From an uncultured Victivallales bacterium (GTDB taxonomy: Bacteria > Verrucomicrobiota > Lentisphaeria > Victivallales > UBA1829): DNA of 64,000 bases. Below the pieces are notes generated by a model that was given only the letters and a program-made list of their open reading frames with translations, was not told the DNA's origin and made no database searches. Location: assembly GCA_934644965.1 (NCBI GenBank), contig CAKUDG010000001.1, forward strand, positions 248,001-312,000, in the 5' to 3' direction. This document shows positions 60,976-64,000 of the stretch, in pieces; position 1 is the first letter of the stretch, and the number at the start of each line of letters is the position of its first letter. The translations under genes were made by a program, and so were the position numbers.

Positions 60976-61297
60976 GTATTTTCCTGTCCTCCACATCTTC
61001 ATATTCCGTTAATATACACGAAGTGAAGGCAAATGAAAGCGTTCCATCCGTAAAGTCCCTGATTTTCGCGCCGCGGAGGGGGAGGACGCGAAGAAGAGGA
61101 ATGCAGGAGTAACAGGAAGAATGAGAAGAGAGGGAAAGGAAAGGATCGCCGGACCTGCCCCCTCCGGGAAAGAAAGGGAAGGAGACATCTTTCCTGGGAA
61201 AGAAGAACGGGAAAATTTGAAAATAACGTTTCCGGTGTCATATTTATGGGGTTTTTGAGAGTTGAGTTCTGCAAACCGGAAAGATGTGCCGCACGCC
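60976..61297. other. Divergent intergenic region waaP / protein kinase
   Basis: On the plus strand TTGAAA (61217-61222) with TATTTA (61241-61246) after 18 bp is a weak promoter candidate for the kinase gene. On the minus strand TATATT near 61010-61015 may serve waaP. No gene is supported. Confidence 0.45.
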
Positions 61298-63637
61298 ATG
61301 AGATTCAGTTGTCCTTTTTGTTTTTATGCCATGAGCGTGGATGATTCCGCACGCGGTTACCGCACCAACTGCACCAGCTGCGGGAAAAGCATTCTCGTAC
61401 CTTCCAATCCGTTTGACGAAGGATGCATTGTGGGGGATTTTGTGCTCAACAGCAAACTCGGGGCCGGTTCCATCGGAGCGGTCTACAAAGCGACGCAGAT
61501 TTCACTTGATCGGCCCGTGGCGCTGAAAATCCTGTTTCCCGAATATATCACGGCCAAAGGAACTCGCGACTTTCTGAGAGAAGCCAGGGCCGCGGCAAAG
61601 CTGAGCCATACCAATCTGGTTCAGTCCTATGCAGTCGGGGAGGACAACGGAGTCTATTTCATGGCCATGACTTATATCAGCGGCGAGACTCTCAAAAGCC
61701 GTCTCCGTCGGGAAAAGAAAATTCCGGTGGATGAAGCACTTCATATTGTCCAGCAGGTTGCGGAGGCGCTCTATTACGCCTGGGATGAAAGCAGGCTGAT
61801 TCACCGCGACGTGAAGCCGGACAACATCATGATCACCGAAGACGGAATCGTCAAGCTCACGGATCTCGGGCTTGCCATCAACCAGAGCGAATGGAGGGAG
61901 GGCATGGAAATTTCGGGGAGTCCCTCCTACATGAGTCCGGAACAGTTCTGCGGGGAAAAACTCGATACGAGGAGCGACATCTACAGTTTGGGCGTCACGC
62001 TTTACCAGATGCTTTCCGGCCGTCTGCCCTTCTGTGCGGAAACGATCAAGAGCGTCGCCAGACAGCATTTCGAGGAAAACGCGGAAGCGCTCCATCACCT
62101 GGATCCGAACATTCCCCCCAAAGTGGACGCCCTCGTTCACAAAATGATGGCGAAACATCCGGACGACCGTTTCCAGGACATGGAGGCGCTCCTCAATGAA
62201 ATCTGGATGATCCGCCAGAAAACCGCGCCGAACAAAAGCCTGATCCCGGACGTCCACACCATCTCCATCAAAAGGCTGGACTATGACATTCAGCATGAGT
62301 CCATTGCCGAAAAACGCCATGTCAAAAAGATGGAGCAGCAGATCAAATCCCGCTACGACTATATGAAGCTTGTCCTCATCGCCCTGCCCCTGTTGCTGAT
62401 CCTGCTCATCATTCTGAGTTTCCTTTTCGGAAACCGGATGACCGAAAAGGAAAAAAAGCTCCTGGAGGATGCCGCCAGTTTTGAACGCTTCGCGGCGGAC
62501 AGGTCCATGGAGCTTCAGGTCATTCTCACAGAAGGGGAAGCCCTGCTCAAAAAAGTCACTCCGATCCAGAATACGGCGGAACAGTATTTTGCGGCGAAAA
62601 TCAGAAGCATCATGCTGGAACGCAGCCAGGAGGCACTGGAAGCGTCCGTTTCCCGTCTGAAAACGGAAAAAGACGCCGCGCTCTCGGATCTTGCCGCCCT
62701 CCGTCAGGAGAATGCGGATCTGAAAACGGCTCTGGCCTCCGCAAAGGAAACCTCTCAGCCCTCCACGGGACAGCAGCAGCCGGAACCATCTGCGGAATCA
62801 GAAACGGATCAGGCTTCCGGAGAACCCGCAGGCGTTTCCGGATCCTCTTCGTCTCCTTCTTCTCCGCAGCAAAACTCTGATACGGATCCGCAGCAGCTGG
62901 CTCTGCTGAACGAGGAAATCCTCACGTTGAAAAAGGAACTCAAGACTCAAAGTGCCGCCGCAGAGTCCTTCAGACGGAAGTACGAGGCAGTTTCCCCGCT
63001 TCTCCTGAAAATCAGGAAAGACGACATCCGCGCCCAGATTCTGGAACTCAGAGAACAACGCCGTTTCAACGATATCGACGTCATGCTCACCATGGAATCC
63101 ATCCGCTCTCCGGAACTGAAGGACTGGATCCGGAAATGCGAAACGGAAAACGCACGTATCTCCAGAATTGATACGGCTGTCACGGGAAGCGGAACAAAGT
63201 ATGCGCTCACATCCTTCGGCAGCGGAGCGAAAATCGTCGTCATTTCCGGCGGGTACATCGATTATCAGGAGGACGGCAAAATCCACCAGAAGCCCTGGAC
63301 ACAGTTCTCCACGGATACCCTCTGGCAGATCCTTTCCGCTAAAAACTCCATGAGCCCGGGCGAGGAAAAGGAAGTGAAGTCCGCCCTGGAACTCCTGAAG
63401 GGCAATCCGGGAAACGCCTTGAAACTCCAGCCGGCCAATACCGAACTCTATGAACAAGTCCGCCTCCTCCGCGAAAATACAATCCGGAGAATCCGCTACG
63501 CACTCCCCGGAGACCGGAAACGCGCTGAAATCATGGCTCAGGCACTCCTCCGCCAGCTGGAAGGCGCCCCCGAATACGAAAAATGGAAAGCGGAGCTGAT
63601 TCAGCTTTTCAACACATCCAAATCAGACAGCCGCTGA
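61298..63637 (+). CDS. Membrane Ser/Thr protein kinase with N-terminal zinc ribbon
   Basis: The protein has 779 residues. Start ATG 61298 (MRFSCPFCFYAMSVDD) places a CPFC...CTSC zinc ribbon at 4-32; an in-frame TTG 12 codons upstream is an alternative. The kinase domain (~45-310) has LGAGSIGAVYK, VALKIL, HRDVKPDN, DLGLA (DLG for DFG) and SPEQ. A single membrane helix (~357-378) is followed by a coiled coil, a Ser/Gln/Pro-rich linker and a C-terminal domain, which would be extracytoplasmic. The layout suggests a sensor kinase of the PknB/planctomycete type. The substrate is unknown. Confidence 0.9.
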   Translation: MRFSCPFCFYAMSVDDSARGYRTNCTSCGKSILVPSNPFDEGCIVGDFVLNSKLGAGSIGAVYKATQISLDRPVALKILFPEYITAKGTRDFLREARAAAKLSHTNLVQSYAVGEDNGVYFMAMTYISGETLKSRLRREKKIPVDEALHIVQQVAEALYYAWDESRLIHRDVKPDNIMITEDGIVKLTDLGLAINQSEWREGMEISGSPSYMSPEQFCGEKLDTRSDIYSLGVTLYQMLSGRLPFCAETIKSVARQHFEENAEALHHLDPNIPPKVDALVHKMMAKHPDDRFQDMEALLNEIWMIRQKTAPNKSLIPDVHTISIKRLDYDIQHESIAEKRHVKKMEQQIKSRYDYMKLVLIALPLLLILLIILSFLFGNRMTEKEKKLLEDAASFERFAADRSMELQVILTEGEALLKKVTPIQNTAEQYFAAKIRSIMLERSQEALEASVSRLKTEKDAALSDLAALRQENADLKTALASAKETSQPSTGQQQPEPSAESETDQASGEPAGVSGSSSSPSSPQQNSDTDPQQLALLNEEILTLKKELKTQSAAAESFRRKYEAVSPLLLKIRKDDIRAQILELREQRRFNDIDVMLTMESIRSPELKDWIRKCETENARISRIDTAVTGSGTKYALTSFGSGAKIVVISGGYIDYQEDGKIHQKPWTQFSTDTLWQILSAKNSMSPGEEKEVKSALELLKGNPGNALKLQPANTELYEQVRLLRENTIRRIRYALPGDRKRAEIMAQALLRQLEGAPEYEKWKAELIQLFNTSKSDSR

Positions 63638-63901
63638 CACGGACAAAAAACGCAGCTCACGGCGCGTACACAGCACAGTGTCTCCAGCACCTTCACAGAG
63701 AACAGATCGGGGAAGCCTGTCCTTCTGCTCTTCAGAGTGTTCTGAGTATTTTTTTCCCCCCGCTTCTTCTTTTTCCCCCAGATACCTTCTCTGGGAAAAA
63801 CGGCTTTCAAGCGCCCCTTTTCCTCCTTACTTGCCCCCCTCTGAAGCATCTTTCAAAAATCATGACGGAAAACAAATCCGTAACAGAACTCTTGAGAACG
63901 T
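63638..63901. other. Intergenic region after the kinase gene
   Basis: No gene is supported. An 18-codon ORF starting at ATG 63861 (MTENKSVTELLRTYDARS) overlaps the start of the next frame and is probably incidental. Confidence 0.45.
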
Positions 63902-64000
63902 ATGACGCCAGATCATGAAAATACCGAGGCGCTTCTTCTTCCCCAGGATATAAGGCAAGAGCTTTCACAAGCCGGATACAATGCAGGAGAAGGGGAAATA
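63902..64000 (+). CDS. Start of a gene running off the right edge (unidentified)
   Basis: From ATG 63902 a frame stays open to the window end, giving MTPDHENTEALLLPQDIRQE and 13 more residues. A weak GAGAA lies upstream. The amino acid composition looks like a real soluble N-terminus, but 33 residues are too few to identify it. Confidence 0.4.
   Translation, partial: MTPDHENTEALLLPQDIRQELSQAGYNAGEGEI

Noticed and set aside
1..64000. CRISPR arrays, insertion sequences, integrases, toxin-antitoxin or phage-defence islands
   Set aside because: I looked for regularly spaced repeats, transposase or integrase motifs and typical defence genes; none was found. The only repeats are the short tandem ones listed.

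Overview
The window looks like chromosomal DNA from a Gram-negative, LPS-bearing member of the PVC superphylum, most likely Lentisphaerota (Victivallales-like). The reasons are a type II pseudopilin with the N-terminus [20 protein letters not shown], secreted DUF4091-type and other large putative glycan-active proteins, a B12-dependent class II ribonucleotide reductase, a glycyl radical enzyme with its activase (anaerobic life), LPS core genes (waaG, waaP, an LptF/G permease) and Ser-, Lys- and Ala-rich protein extensions. This assignment is inferred from gene content and codon style only; there is no rRNA gene in the window. Most of the sequence is moderately GC-rich. Positions ~4950-8060 are clearly more AT-rich, and there is no insertion sequence, phage or CRISPR array. 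Layout: (1) 1-4828: the tail of a PfkB-type sugar kinase, a 123-bp tandemly duplicated promoter/leader, then a coupled pair of exported proteins (DUF4091 protein and a TPR-like/CBM9-like protein), closed by two terminators. (2) 4953-8055: an AT-rich MBOAT + SGNH-like O-acylation cassette. (3) 8668-13866 (minus strand): rpsB-tsf, then argJ-argB and a hypothetical gene. (4) 14493-26741 (mostly plus): a secreted thioredoxin, dsbD, hisH-hisA-acyltransferase, aroB-dprA, a GNAT-like acyltransferase (minus), a metallophosphoesterase, and a fused homocysteine methyltransferase/MTHF reductase. (5) 26950-34881: tRNA-Ile2(CAU), a small RRM protein in a long gene-poor stretch, a CapA-family protein, nrdJ, and an S24-like repressor without its protease residues.  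(6) 35580-46844: hisS-DAHP synthase, a HU-like protein, mfd diverging from rpoD with overlapping promoters, rpsU (55 codons), and an LptF/G permease. (7) 47330-57456: a 1375-residue exported putative glycoside hydrolase, a pseudopilin with a consensus promoter and a ~300-nt leader, a membrane-anchored hypothetical protein, and an uncharacterised glycyl radical enzyme with its activating enzyme. (8) 57562-64000: waaG, a ferredoxin-nitroreductase, waaP, a membrane Ser/Thr kinase with an N-terminal zinc ribbon, and the start of one more gene. Housekeeping genes dominate. The least explained items are the ~680-residue low-complexity extension on the primary sigma factor, the glycyl radical enzyme with an RVCGW radical loop, the O-acylation cassette, and the duplicated promoter ahead of the DUF4091 pair.
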